Origin: Blautia sp. AF19-10LB
Lineage (GTDB): Bacteria; Bacillota; Clostridia; Lachnospirales; Lachnospiraceae
Assembly: GCF_003461245.1 (NCBI RefSeq)
Contig: NZ_QTWS01000062.1
Coordinates: 1 to 6,913 of the forward strand
Reading direction: 5' to 3'
Length of the DNA stretch: 6,913 nt
Positions 1 to 5,218 of the stretch are shown here, in pieces. Under the pieces are notes generated by a model. The model ran no database searches and was not told the DNA's origin. It saw nothing but the letters and a program-made list of their open reading frames with translations. Position 1 is the stretch's first letter, and each line of letters opens with the position of its first letter. Made by a program: the position numbers and the translations under genes.

Positions 1-755
1 TTTTTCAGCTTGCTTGTGTTGATTTTCAAGGTTTCTTTCTGGTTGCCCTTTTCCTCCGTCATAATCGCAAATATCGTATCCATGTCAAGCCGCCCGCTCT
101 GGCTTAACTGTTTCATCCGCTGTGCCTGTGAGAGTGAGGGCGTTGCTTCTTCGCTCTCCATCGTGGCAAAGAGGTTTTCCTGCTCGTCTTTCTTCAAGAA
201 GGACAGTTCCACCGCAGGCGTGAGGGCGATTTTCCCCTCGTCCACCATCTGCAAAATCGGCGGTATCAGTTCCGTCAGGCGGATAAAACGCTGCACGGTC
301 ATCCTGCCCACGCCGAAGCCCTGTGCCACCTTGTCGTCCGTCCGCAACTTCGTCACAACTTGTGACGAGGTTAAGTCTGTGCGGAAACCCTGCCGCTTCA
401 TGGCTTCGGATTTCATCTTGTAAGCAAACGCCCGCTCCGATGGCAGGATATTCTCACGCTGCAAATTGCTGTCTACAAGGGTGATGATGGCTCGGTCACG
501 GTCTAAGGGCAGGACAAACGCAGGCACGGTATTTATCCCTGCAAGTTCAGAAGCACGGACACGCCGCTGTCCTGCAATCACTTCATAACCGTCCCCGTCC
601 TCTTTCGGGCGTGTGATTATCGGCGTGACAATGCCAAATTCCTTGATGCTTTCCGCTAACTCTGACAGTGTTTCATCTTCTGCCACATGAAACGGATTGT
701 CGGGGAACGGGTACAAGTCTTTGGTCTTTAACACCTTAAAATCCTGTTTCTTCAT
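1..755 (-). CDS. ParB/Spo0J-like partition protein, 3' end outside window
   Basis: I translated this frame by hand: 251 residues read from the ATG at 755 to the left edge without a stop, so the C-terminus is missing. ParB-family features are clear. Box I reads GIVTPI at residues 41-46, and the basic box II reads GQRRVRASELAG at 62-73; these form the N-terminal ParB nuclease-like (CTPase) domain. A helix-turn-helix stretch follows at about 143-163 (KVAQGFGVGRMTVQRFIRL). ParB proteins bind centromere-like sites and aid partition; on mobile elements, related proteins also act as regulators or nucleases. The start lies 8 bases after the relaxase stop, with a modest AGG-type ribosome binding site inside the relaxase 3' end, so the two are probably co-transcribed and coupled. 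No parA is visible. The family call is secure; a true partition role is inferred. Confidence 0.92.
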   Translation of the reverse strand, partial: MKKQDFKVLKTKDLYPFPDNPFHVAEDETLSELAESIKEFGIVTPIITRPKEDGDGYEVIAGQRRVRASELAGINTVPAFVLPLDRDRAIITLVDSNLQRENILPSERAFAYKMKSEAMKRQGFRTDLTSSQVVTKLRTDDKVAQGFGVGRMTVQRFIRLTELIPPILQMVDEGKIALTPAVELSFLKKDEQENLFATMESEEATPSLSQAQRMKQLSQSGRLDMDTIFAIMTEEKGNQKETLKINTSKLK

Positions 756-763
756 TCACATAT

Positions 764-1729
764 CTACCTTTCTTTCGCTCTGCTTCTATGATTTTTCTGC
801 AATTCTTCCAACACTTCGGGCGGTATTTTTGACAGCAGCCGCCCCATCTGCTCGTTGGTTCTCTGCAATTCAAATATCTTCTGATTCGCTTTCTGCACCT
901 TTAGTTCCTGCTCGTACTTTTCATCACGCATACGCCCCGCATAGTCTGATTCCTGCCCAATTCTCTCTTTCAAACTGTCGATATACGCCTGCTGTTTCCC
1001 GATTTCCTTAGAGAATTTCTCCACGTCTGGCAGCCATGCAGAGAGTAAATCTAACGCTTTATCCCTTTTCTTCCCTGCGTTAAAGGCGTTGATGTCGGAT
1101 AGGGCAGACACGATTTCTTCATACTGTTTATCAAGCCTGCCGCCTAATTTATAGAGCCATGTGGGGACGTGTTTCCGCTTGGTTTCCATTGAGGACTGCC
1201 CCCGTTCAAGCTGATTCCACCGTGAGGACATCCGCTCATGGTAGGCGGTCTGCCACTCGGATAATGATTTCTGGTTGCCTAAGATAGCTTTCGCTGACAG
1301 CTTATTGTCTGGCGTAATCGGCACAAAGCAGAGGTGCATATGGGGCGTTCTCTCGTCCATATGGACGACAGCGGAGAGGATATTCTGCTTTCCAACACGC
1401 TCCGAAATGAAGTCAAGAGCCGTCTGGAAATACGCTTTTTGTTCTTCGGGCGGTAACTGGTTCATAAATTCTGGTGAAGCTGTGATGAGCGTTTCCACCA
1501 TCATCACGCTGTCTTTCCTTGTCCTGCACCCCGCTTCGGCTACCATGCGGTTAATCTCTTTCTTGTAGGTGTACTTTGGTGGTGCTATGAGATGGTAATT
1601 GTTTTTAGAGCGTTCCATATCTATATCTGGGTTGCTTTTGTAGGCTTCTTTCTTCCGCTCGTTGTGGCGTTCACAAGCCGCAACGCCGCCCGCTTTTCGT
1701 TTCTGGAAACGCAGGATTGCATAAGGCAT
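764..1729 (-). CDS. mobV: MobV-family (Mob/Pre) relaxase, 321 aa
   Basis: A DNA-nicking relaxase that would cut oriT and pilot the transferred strand. The N-terminus (MPYAILRFQKRKAG, then ACERHNERKK) lines up with pMV158 MobM, and His22 falls where the MobM catalytic histidine lies. The metal-binding motif HMDERTPHMH, at residues 123-132, is the MobV HxDExxPHxH signature. From about residue 235 the protein is rich in K, E, Q and L and looks like a coiled coil. I chose the ATG at 1729 because AGGAGG lies 9 bases upstream and homology starts there. The frame is open to 1900, but that extension is encoded by the repeat region and contains no MobV sequence. The cognate oriT lies about 300 bases upstream. 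The length is shorter than MobM (about 494 aa), mainly in the C-terminal part. Confidence 0.95.
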   Translation of the reverse strand: MPYAILRFQKRKAGGVAACERHNERKKEAYKSNPDIDMERSKNNYHLIAPPKYTYKKEINRMVAEAGCRTRKDSVMMVETLITASPEFMNQLPPEEQKAYFQTALDFISERVGKQNILSAVVHMDERTPHMHLCFVPITPDNKLSAKAILGNQKSLSEWQTAYHERMSSRWNQLERGQSSMETKRKHVPTWLYKLGGRLDKQYEEIVSALSDINAFNAGKKRDKALDLLSAWLPDVEKFSKEIGKQQAYIDSLKERIGQESDYAGRMRDEKYEQELKVQKANQKIFELQRTNEQMGRLLSKIPPEVLEELQKNHRSRAKER

Positions 1730-1738
1730 AGGCGGATT

Positions 1739-1744
1739 CCTCCT
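1739..1744 (-). promoter_or_regulatory. Ribosome binding site that sets the relaxase start
   Basis: The leftward strand reads AGGAGG, 9 bases before the ATG at 1729. This supports the internal ATG over the longer open frame that begins at 1900. Confidence 0.85.
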
Positions 1745-1772
1745 TTCTTTCGGCGGGTGACCGTCCTTTGGG

Positions 1773-1815
1773 GTGACAGCGGTGACGGTGGTGACAGCAG
1801 TTTTGGGATACCCCC
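1773..1815 (+). repeat. oriT-flanking repeat, copy A
   Basis: A 43-nt copy that begins GTGACAGCGGTGACGG and ends GGGATACCCCC. By hand count it matches copies C and D at 36 of 41 positions each, and diverged copy B at 31 of 43. It lies between the relaxase start and oriT and points rightward. Confidence 0.85.
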
Positions 1816-1850
1816 TGCCGACTGCCGCAACTGTCACCCTCACCCCCTGC

Positions 1851-1893
1851 ATGACGGTCATGTCGATGATGACGGTGTTTTTGGGATACCCCC
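1851..1893 (+). repeat. oriT-flanking repeat, copy B (diverged)
   Basis: This copy has the same length and orientation as copy A, starting 78 bases later. The TTTTGGGATACCCCC end is conserved, while most of the 12 differences fall in the GTGACAG half and are mainly transitions. Confidence 0.7.
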
Positions 1894-1955
1894 CTCGCAA
1901 GAGCCGTCACCGTCATGCCGCCATTCTTTTATCCGAAGCCGTAAGGCGTAGGATA

Positions 1956-2000
1956 GCAGGGCACAGCCCTGCCTTAAGGGAGTCCAGAGGGAACGTCTGG
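1956..2000 (+). repeat. Two perfect hairpins upstream of the oriT nick
   Basis: GCAGGGC (1956-1962) pairs with GCCCTGC (1966-1972) around a 3-nt loop. CCAGA (1984-1988) pairs with TCTGG (1996-2000) around a 7-nt loop. With the oriT hairpin they form a row of stem-loops ending at the nick. They may be accessory sites for relaxase binding or for termination of transfer, which is inferred from position only. Confidence 0.55.
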
Positions 2001-2040
2001 CACACGACTTTGCAGGGCAAAGTGTAGTGTGTTACACCCT
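2001..2040 (+). other. oriT: oriT of the MobV relaxase, nick between 2031 and 2032
   Basis: TAGTGTGTTA at 2025-2034 is identical to the nick-site core known for pMV158 MobM, which cuts TAGTGTG/TTA. Just upstream is a perfect 7-bp hairpin: ACTTTGC (2007-2013), loop AGG, GCAAAGT (2017-2023). It can be extended by CACAC (2001-2005) pairing with GTGTG (2027-2031). This layout of inverted repeat, short spacer and nick is that of MobV origins, and a MobV gene lies next to it. The nicked strand is the plus strand. The 5' end would therefore lead into the helicase, regulator and resistance genes, and the relaxase gene would enter last. The match is visible; the exact cut is inferred from the family. 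Confidence 0.88.
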
Positions 2041-2149
2041 GTAAACGCAGTCGGAAAAATCGGAATGATTTTTCTGACCGCAGGGGTGGTTTTACACGAC
2101 CGAAAAGGGCGAGTAAATCTCACGCCTGCATTTTGCGTTTACGGGGTGT
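2034..2149 (+). other. Predicted three-way-junction structure next to the nick
   Basis: The outer stem joins 2034-2049 to 2134-2149 (16 pairs, one wobble). Arm 1 joins 2050-2061 to 2067-2078 (12 pairs, one wobble) with loop GGAAT. Arm 2 runs 2080-2129: GCAGGGGTG pairs with CACGCCTGC (one mismatch), TTTAC (2091-2095) pairs with GTAAA (2113-2117), and a short distal stem is capped by GAAAA. The wobble pairs exist only on the plus strand and would be A/C mismatches on the other, so the plus strand is the better folding strand. It starts 2 nt after the nick, and no convincing ORF covers it. It could be a single-strand origin or priming site, a relaxase or helicase loading structure, or an RNA. 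Function is unknown. Confidence 0.65.
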
Positions 2150-2173
2150 TCTCCCGTAGGGATGACAGCGGCA

Positions 2174-2214
2174 GGGTATCCTAAAATCACTGTCACCACC
2201 GTCACTGCTGTCAC
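2174..2214 (-). repeat. oriT-flanking repeat, copy C
   Basis: On the minus strand this reads GTGACAGCAGTGACGG and ends AGGATACCC. It is inverted relative to copies A and B and matches copy D at 37 of 41 positions. Similarity with D extends further on the plus strand, back to ATGACAG at 2162 (2257 in D). Confidence 0.85.
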
Positions 2215-2253
2215 CCGCAGGGCAGAGCCGCCAGCTTTACATGGCTTTAAGCG

Positions 2254-3279
2254 TCAATGACAGTAACAGGGGGGTATCCTAATATCGCTGTCACCACCAT
2301 CACCGCTGTCACCCGCCCTCCTTGCAAGGGCAATCCGCCTGCCGTCTTTCCTGCGGCTGTACTGGTAGCAGATACGGTTCTCGCTTAAAAATGTGGTGCG
2401 GTATTCATTCAGCCATTTCGTAATCACCGTGGGTATGGTTTCCGTTTCCCCCATAGCGGCTAACAGTTCCGTTGCCGTGCCTATCCATTCTTCCTTATCC
2501 CTCATAAAATCCACCAACCGAAAAAGGACATCTGGTATCGTTTCTTTCGCAAGCTGCTCCTGCGTTTTCCGCTCCACAAGCTCCCAACGGCAATCACGGA
2601 AACGCAGCGTGTATTCCTGATAAGGCGTGTCCCTGCCCGTCACATACAGCTTGGCGGTGTCAGACGCACGTTTCTCCTTTTCCAGAACAAAGGTAGCGTC
2701 CGCACTCCCCGTTAATCCTGTCGTCCCAGACACCTTGTTGAACACGTCGCTGTCATTCTGCTTTCGGATGTGGTGTACGACAATGACCGCCAGAGAGTGC
2801 CTGTCGGCAAAGTCTTTGATGAGGGAGATGTCCCCATAGTCGCTTGCATAGGCATTGTCTTTTGAAGCTGTACGGACTTTCTGCAAGGTATCAATGACAA
2901 TGAGCCTGCTGTCTGGGTAATCTTTCAGATAATCTTCAAGCTGCACGATAAGACCGTCTGACAGCTTGCAGCTTGCCACGGCAAAGTGGAGCCGCCCGCT
3001 TGCTTCGTCCGTCAAACGAAATAACCTGTCCTGTATGCGGCAGAACGTGTCCTCAAGGCAGAGGTAAAGCACATCGCCCTCCATTGTCGGCATATCCCAT
3101 AAAGGGATTCCCTGCGACACGCATAAGCATAGCTTCAGCATGAGCCAGCTTTTGCCTATCTTCTGTGAGCCGCAGAACAGCGATAAGCCTGTCGGGATAA
3201 GGCTGTCCACCACAAAGGATGGTTTCTCAAGCGGTTCATAAAGGAGCGTTTCGGCGTTGACTGTCTGTAACTTCTGCAT
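2254..3279 (-). CDS. RecA-fold ATPase, RepA-like replicative helicase, 341 aa
   Basis: Walker A is GSQKIGKS at residues 37-44, and Walker B is LIVID at 126-130. A VVHH sensor-like segment is at 167-170, followed by SGTTGLTGSAD at 184-194. This order fits the RecA-like ATPases of the AAA_25/RepA type that act as replicative helicases on plasmids and mobile elements. DNA unwinding at the element's own origin is therefore the likely role. The C-terminal part (about 245-320) looks like a winged-helix segment. The start at 3279 has AAAGGAGG 6 bases upstream. The last codons are written by repeat copy D and give GDSGDGGDSDIRIPP, an odd low-complexity tail. The gene lies between the regulators and oriT. 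It could instead be a general AAA ATPase with a regulatory role. Confidence 0.85.
   Translation of the reverse strand: MQKLQTVNAETLLYEPLEKPSFVVDSLIPTGLSLFCGSQKIGKSWLMLKLCLCVSQGIPLWDMPTMEGDVLYLCLEDTFCRIQDRLFRLTDEASGRLHFAVASCKLSDGLIVQLEDYLKDYPDSRLIVIDTLQKVRTASKDNAYASDYGDISLIKDFADRHSLAVIVVHHIRKQNDSDVFNKVSGTTGLTGSADATFVLEKEKRASDTAKLYVTGRDTPYQEYTLRFRDCRWELVERKTQEQLAKETIPDVLFRLVDFMRDKEEWIGTATELLAAMGETETIPTVITKWLNEYRTTFLSENRICYQYSRRKDGRRIALARRAGDSGDGGDSDIRIPPCYCH
2270..2312 (-). repeat. oriT-flanking repeat, copy D, inside the helicase 3' end
   Basis: On the minus strand this reads GTGACAGCGGTGATGG and ends AGGATACCCCC. It has the same orientation as copy C, about 97 bases away. It forms the final codons of the helicase gene, so the repeat is both coding and part of the oriT-flanking array. 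Confidence 0.85.
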
Positions 3280-3322
3280 GGCTTTCCTCCTTTCGGGCGG
3301 TGTCTTTGTTTTCGTTGCACAT
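3236..3322 (-). CDS. Small ORF (28 aa) overlapping the helicase start
   Basis: An ATG at 3322 is preceded by a strong AGGAGG (3332-3337) at 9 bases. It opens a frame starting MCNENKDTARKEESHAEVTD and ending RRNAPL. The product is polar and matches nothing I recognise. The frame contains the helicase ribosome binding site and runs 44 bases into the helicase gene in another frame. It may be a real small protein, or a leader whose translation opens the helicase start (translational coupling). The ribosome binding site is clear, but there is no homology support. Confidence 0.4.
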   Translation of the reverse strand: MCNENKDTARKEESHAEVTDSQRRNAPL

Positions 3323-3350
3323 AGGCGTTGACCTCCTTAAAAATAGATTT

Positions 3351-3374
3351 ACTCCCACGGAAAAAAGTGAGAGT
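3351..3374 (-). terminator. Hairpin before the helicase leader
   Basis: The leftward transcript reads ACTCTCAC, loop TTTTTTCC, then GTGGGAGT (8 pairs, one wobble). A TATTTTT stretch comes about 6 bases later and then the AGGAGG of the small ORF. The pairing is complete only in the leftward transcript. It is a weak terminator or attenuator candidate because the T run is not directly adjacent. Confidence 0.4.
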
Positions 3375-3433
3375 ATGTAATGCCGCCAATCCCACACAAA
3401 TAAAAAACAGATTTCTTTTTCGGGCGGTGTCGG

Positions 3434-3908
3434 TCACGGTTGGAGATATTTCTTCAATTTCCGCCTTTACTTTCTCCTTTGCAATCGCAACAGATTTCTG
3501 TATTGCCGAAGCGGTGCAATGCTCCATAGCGGCGATTTGGTAAAAATTGAACTCATACTCGTAGTAGAGCAGGAAACGCCGCCTTTGTATCTCTGGAAGG
3601 CTCCCAACCGCCTTATAGAGCGTTTCATTCCGTTCTTCCTCAACCATGCGTTCATCAAGGCTCTTAGGCACACGCAACGCCCGTCTGTAAAGGGTTTCGT
3701 CCCATACCTCGTTAAACTCCCTGTGCCGCTCGTCCCATTAGAAAAGATTCCTGTTCCTGCGCTCCATCTGCCGAAACTCCATAAAGAACTGTTCCGACAC
3801 TTCCAACTCGTGGGATTTGCCCTGCCCGTCCTTAAAGCTGATAAAATACCTTGTGCCGCTTTCCGTGGATTCCTCCCGAAGCGTGTATGCCTTAACCCTG
3901 TATGCCAT
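3434..3908 (-). pseudogene. Interrupted sigma-70 region 4-like regulator
   Basis: One protein-like frame is split by TAA at 3738-3740. The front half begins at the ATG at 3908 (AGGAGG 8 bases upstream) and ends RRNRNLF. Directly after the stop the same frame continues WDERHREFNEVWDETLYRR, then a region 4-like helix-turn-helix around FNFYQIAAMEHCTASAIQKS. The back half has no ribosome binding site or good start of its own. Past AKEKVKAEIE the frame stays open to 3156, well into the helicase gene. Dropping one base near 3450-3455 instead gives KYLQP and a TGA at 3434-3436, which looks like the natural end (about 157 aa). The gene thus seems to carry a nonsense change and a one-base insertion. 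The protein would be an RNA polymerase-associated or DNA-binding regulator like its two upstream neighbours. Recoding, or a sequencing error, cannot be excluded. Confidence 0.7.
3738..3908 (-). CDS. 56-aa ORF, front fragment of the interrupted regulator
   Basis: This is the product if the TAA at 3738-3740 is obeyed. It starts MAYRVKAYTLREESTESG and ends RNRNLF, with AGGAGG at 3917-3922. It is probably expressed, but it lacks the helix-turn-helix and is unlikely to work as the full regulator. A gene finder would call it as a small hypothetical protein. Confidence 0.5.
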   Translation of the reverse strand: MAYRVKAYTLREESTESGTRYFISFKDGQGKSHELEVSEQFFMEFRQMERRNRNLF

Positions 3909-3924
3909 CCTGTTGTCCTCCTGC

Positions 3925-3956
3925 AAAAAATGAGTGAGGGGATTTCCATCCCTCAC
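3925..3956 (-). terminator. Terminator-like hairpin just before a ribosome binding site
   Basis: The leftward transcript forms GTGAGGG paired with CCCTCAC (3950-3956 with 3934-3940). Three bases later comes a run of six T (3925-3930), and two bases after that the AGGAGG of the next gene. It could end transcription of the 141-aa gene or attenuate the interrupted regulator. Confidence 0.65.
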
Positions 3957-3991
3957 CCAGTAGCCCGCAGGATGGCAGGCTGTTTTAGAAG

Positions 3992-4417
3992 CTATAAAAT
4001 TTTCCGCAGCTTCTTCCGCAGATGGTCTAACCTCGCATAGATGGCACCAGTCGTCAAATGCACAAGCGGGGCAATCTCCTTTGTGGAATACCCCTGCATT
4101 TTCAGCAGGACGATTTTCAAGGTACGCCCGTCCACCGTGACTAATACTTGATAGAGATTTTCGCTCTCAATCTCTTCCAGTAACTCCGCAACCGTACCCA
4201 CTTCCGCCTGCCGCTCCCTGCCTGCCATGTCCTCAAGATATTCCGCAACGTCATTCGTCCATCGGTAAAACCGCCTGTTGGAATTGAAGTCTGCCCTGTC
4301 CGCCATGCGTATCTGCTCAATGGTCGCTTCATCAACGCCGCACTCACGCAGCAGCTTTTCCTCCGCTTCTTTCCAGATACGCCATTTCCTGTCCTCCCGT
4401 CCGTGGTTGTATGCCAT
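3992..4417 (-). CDS. Sigma-70 region 4-like HTH protein, 141 aa
   Basis: A small regulator seen next to sigma-like genes in Firmicutes mobile elements. The N-terminal half is charged and helical (MAYNHGREDRKWRIWKEAEE). The C-terminal 40 residues form a sigma region 4 or LuxR-like helix-turn-helix: GYSTKEIAPLVHLTTGAIYA at about 109-128, then LDHLRKKLRKIL. No other sigma regions are present, so it is more likely a DNA-binding regulator than a complete sigma factor. The start at 4417 has GGAGG (4426-4430) 8 bases upstream; the frame is open five codons further, but only to a TTG lying inside that ribosome binding site. A perfect hairpin, CAATCA (4430-4435) with TGATTG (4440-4445), abuts the GGAGG. 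Another stem (3962-3968 with 3975-3981) lies just after the stop. The target is unknown. Confidence 0.8.
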   Translation of the reverse strand: MAYNHGREDRKWRIWKEAEEKLLRECGVDEATIEQIRMADRADFNSNRRFYRWTNDVAEYLEDMAGRERQAEVGTVAELLEEIESENLYQVLVTVDGRTLKIVLLKMQGYSTKEIAPLVHLTTGAIYARLDHLRKKLRKIL

Positions 4418-4456
4418 TCTTACTTCCTCCAATCAGAATTGATTGAGAGGGCAGAG

Positions 4457-4497
4457 AAAAGCCCCCTCATCTTCCCAAAGGAAAAAACAAGGGGGCT
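4457..4497 (-). terminator. Intergenic hairpin between two sigma-like genes
   Basis: The leftward transcript forms AGCCCCCT (4490-4497) paired with AGGGGGCT (4460-4467), an 8-bp GC-rich perfect stem. A 22-base loop can close further through TTCC and GGAA. A short TTTT follows, then CTCTG. It may be a partial terminator or attenuator; the T run is weak. Confidence 0.5.
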
Positions 4498-4511
4498 GAA
4501 CGCCTTAAATT

Positions 4512-5024
4512 TTAATTTTCTATTATCTTTCTTAGTTTTATTAGGATTCTGGCTTTGCGTTTGTTTACAACGCTCTGGGTTATGCCCAACCTCGCCCCGA
4601 CTTCACGCTCGGAAAGTCCGTCAAAAAAGATTGCCTGTATCAGCTCCTGTTCACTATCCGACAGCAAAGGCAGGGCGGCTTTCAGCCTGTCCACCATGAC
4701 CGCATTGACAACGGTTTCTGCAATGTCCACCGCTTCATCAGTGATAAAGTCCAGAGGATTCCCCTCGCTGTCCGTAAATCCGTCGAGAGATAGCAGTCTA
4801 TTCTTTGTATCTAATTTTTGCAGATAACGCCACCGTTCCTTGTCACGGTAGAAGTCTGTGTATTGCTCCCTCACGACTTCAAGCAGACAGCCTTGAATGG
4901 GGATAAACAGCTTGTCCATATAGGTCTGGTCGGATTCCCTGCAACGGCAGAACTCCGTGTAGGATAATTCCACATAGCCGCCACTTTCTCTGATATATAC
5001 CTTTCTTGGTGCATATTTCACCAT
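4512..5024 (-). CDS. Sigma-70 family region 4 protein, 170 aa
   Basis: The first gene of the regulatory operon. The C-terminal segment, about 113-166, is sigma region 4: DRLKAALPLLSDSEQELIQA, then the helix-turn-helix LSEREVGARLGITQSVVNKR. The N-terminal 110 residues (YAPRKVYIRESGGYVELSY at the start) have no clear sigma region 2 core-binding signature. It may therefore be a sigma-like activator rather than a full sigma factor. I chose the ATG at 5024 because GGAGG lies 5 bases upstream (5030-5034); the frame extends back to 5087 only through leader sequence. A candidate promoter, operator and attenuator lie 110-210 bases upstream. It probably controls transcription of the element's own genes, as judged from context. 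Confidence 0.85.
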   Translation of the reverse strand: MVKYAPRKVYIRESGGYVELSYTEFCRCRESDQTYMDKLFIPIQGCLLEVVREQYTDFYRDKERWRYLQKLDTKNRLLSLDGFTDSEGNPLDFITDEAVDIAETVVNAVMVDRLKAALPLLSDSEQELIQAIFFDGLSEREVGARLGITQSVVNKRKARILIKLRKIIEN

Positions 5025-5131
5025 AAATACCTCCCATCTGAATTTTTGAAATGTAAAAAATCCAGATGGAGAGGCGGAGAACGACACCGCATATCAGAAA
5101 CAGCCCTACGGCACTTTCCAACAAAAATCGA

Positions 5132-5170
5132 CAAAAGAAAAACCGCAAAGGCTCTGTGACCTTTACGGTT
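5132..5170 (-). terminator. Leader terminator/attenuator of the sigma operon
   Basis: The leftward transcript forms AACCGTAAAGG (5170 to 5160) paired with CCTTTGCGGTT (5151 to 5141): 11 pairs including one U-G wobble, with an 8-base loop. TTTCTTTT follows. The wobble would be a C/A mismatch on the other strand, so the structure suits leftward transcription. It lies only about 12 bases after the predicted transcription start, ahead of the sigma-like gene. Confidence 0.65.
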
Positions 5171-5188
5171 ATAGGAAATAGTAATTCT

Positions 5189-5218
5189 ATTGTATGGAGA
5201 TTGTACTTCTACTTTCAA
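5189..5218 (-). promoter_or_regulatory. Candidate promoter of the sigma operon
   Basis: On the minus strand, TTGAAA (5213-5218) and TACAAT (5189-5194) are separated by 18 bases. Each differs from the vegetative sigma consensus at one position. Transcription would start near 5182 and run left toward the sigma-like gene. Confidence 0.55.

Noticed and set aside
10..423. Plus-strand 137-codon frame at the left edge
   Set aside because: It is antisense to the ParB-like gene, whose family motifs are clear.
1730..1900. N-terminal extension of the relaxase frame to 1900 (378 aa)
   Set aside because: It is encoded by the repeat region, has no MobV similarity, and a strong AGGAGG points to the ATG at 1729.
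1750..2320. CRISPR array
   Set aside because: Only four copies, in opposite orientations and with unequal spacing, inside an oriT region; no cas genes.
3156..3433. Extension of the interrupted regulator frame down to 3156
   Set aside because: It runs across AT-rich spacer and into the helicase gene in another frame. The natural end is more likely the frameshifted TGA at 3434-3436.
3519..4040. Plus-strand 173-codon frame
   Set aside because: Antisense to the interrupted regulator and its upstream hairpin; no family features.
5022..5148. Hydrophobic minus-strand frame (RFFFCRFLLESAVGLFLICG) ahead of the sigma-like gene
   Set aside because: It resembles a membrane segment, but there is no ATG or ribosome binding site, its start would lie in the attenuator, and the frame runs on into the sigma-like gene. 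It could be revisited if homologues are found.
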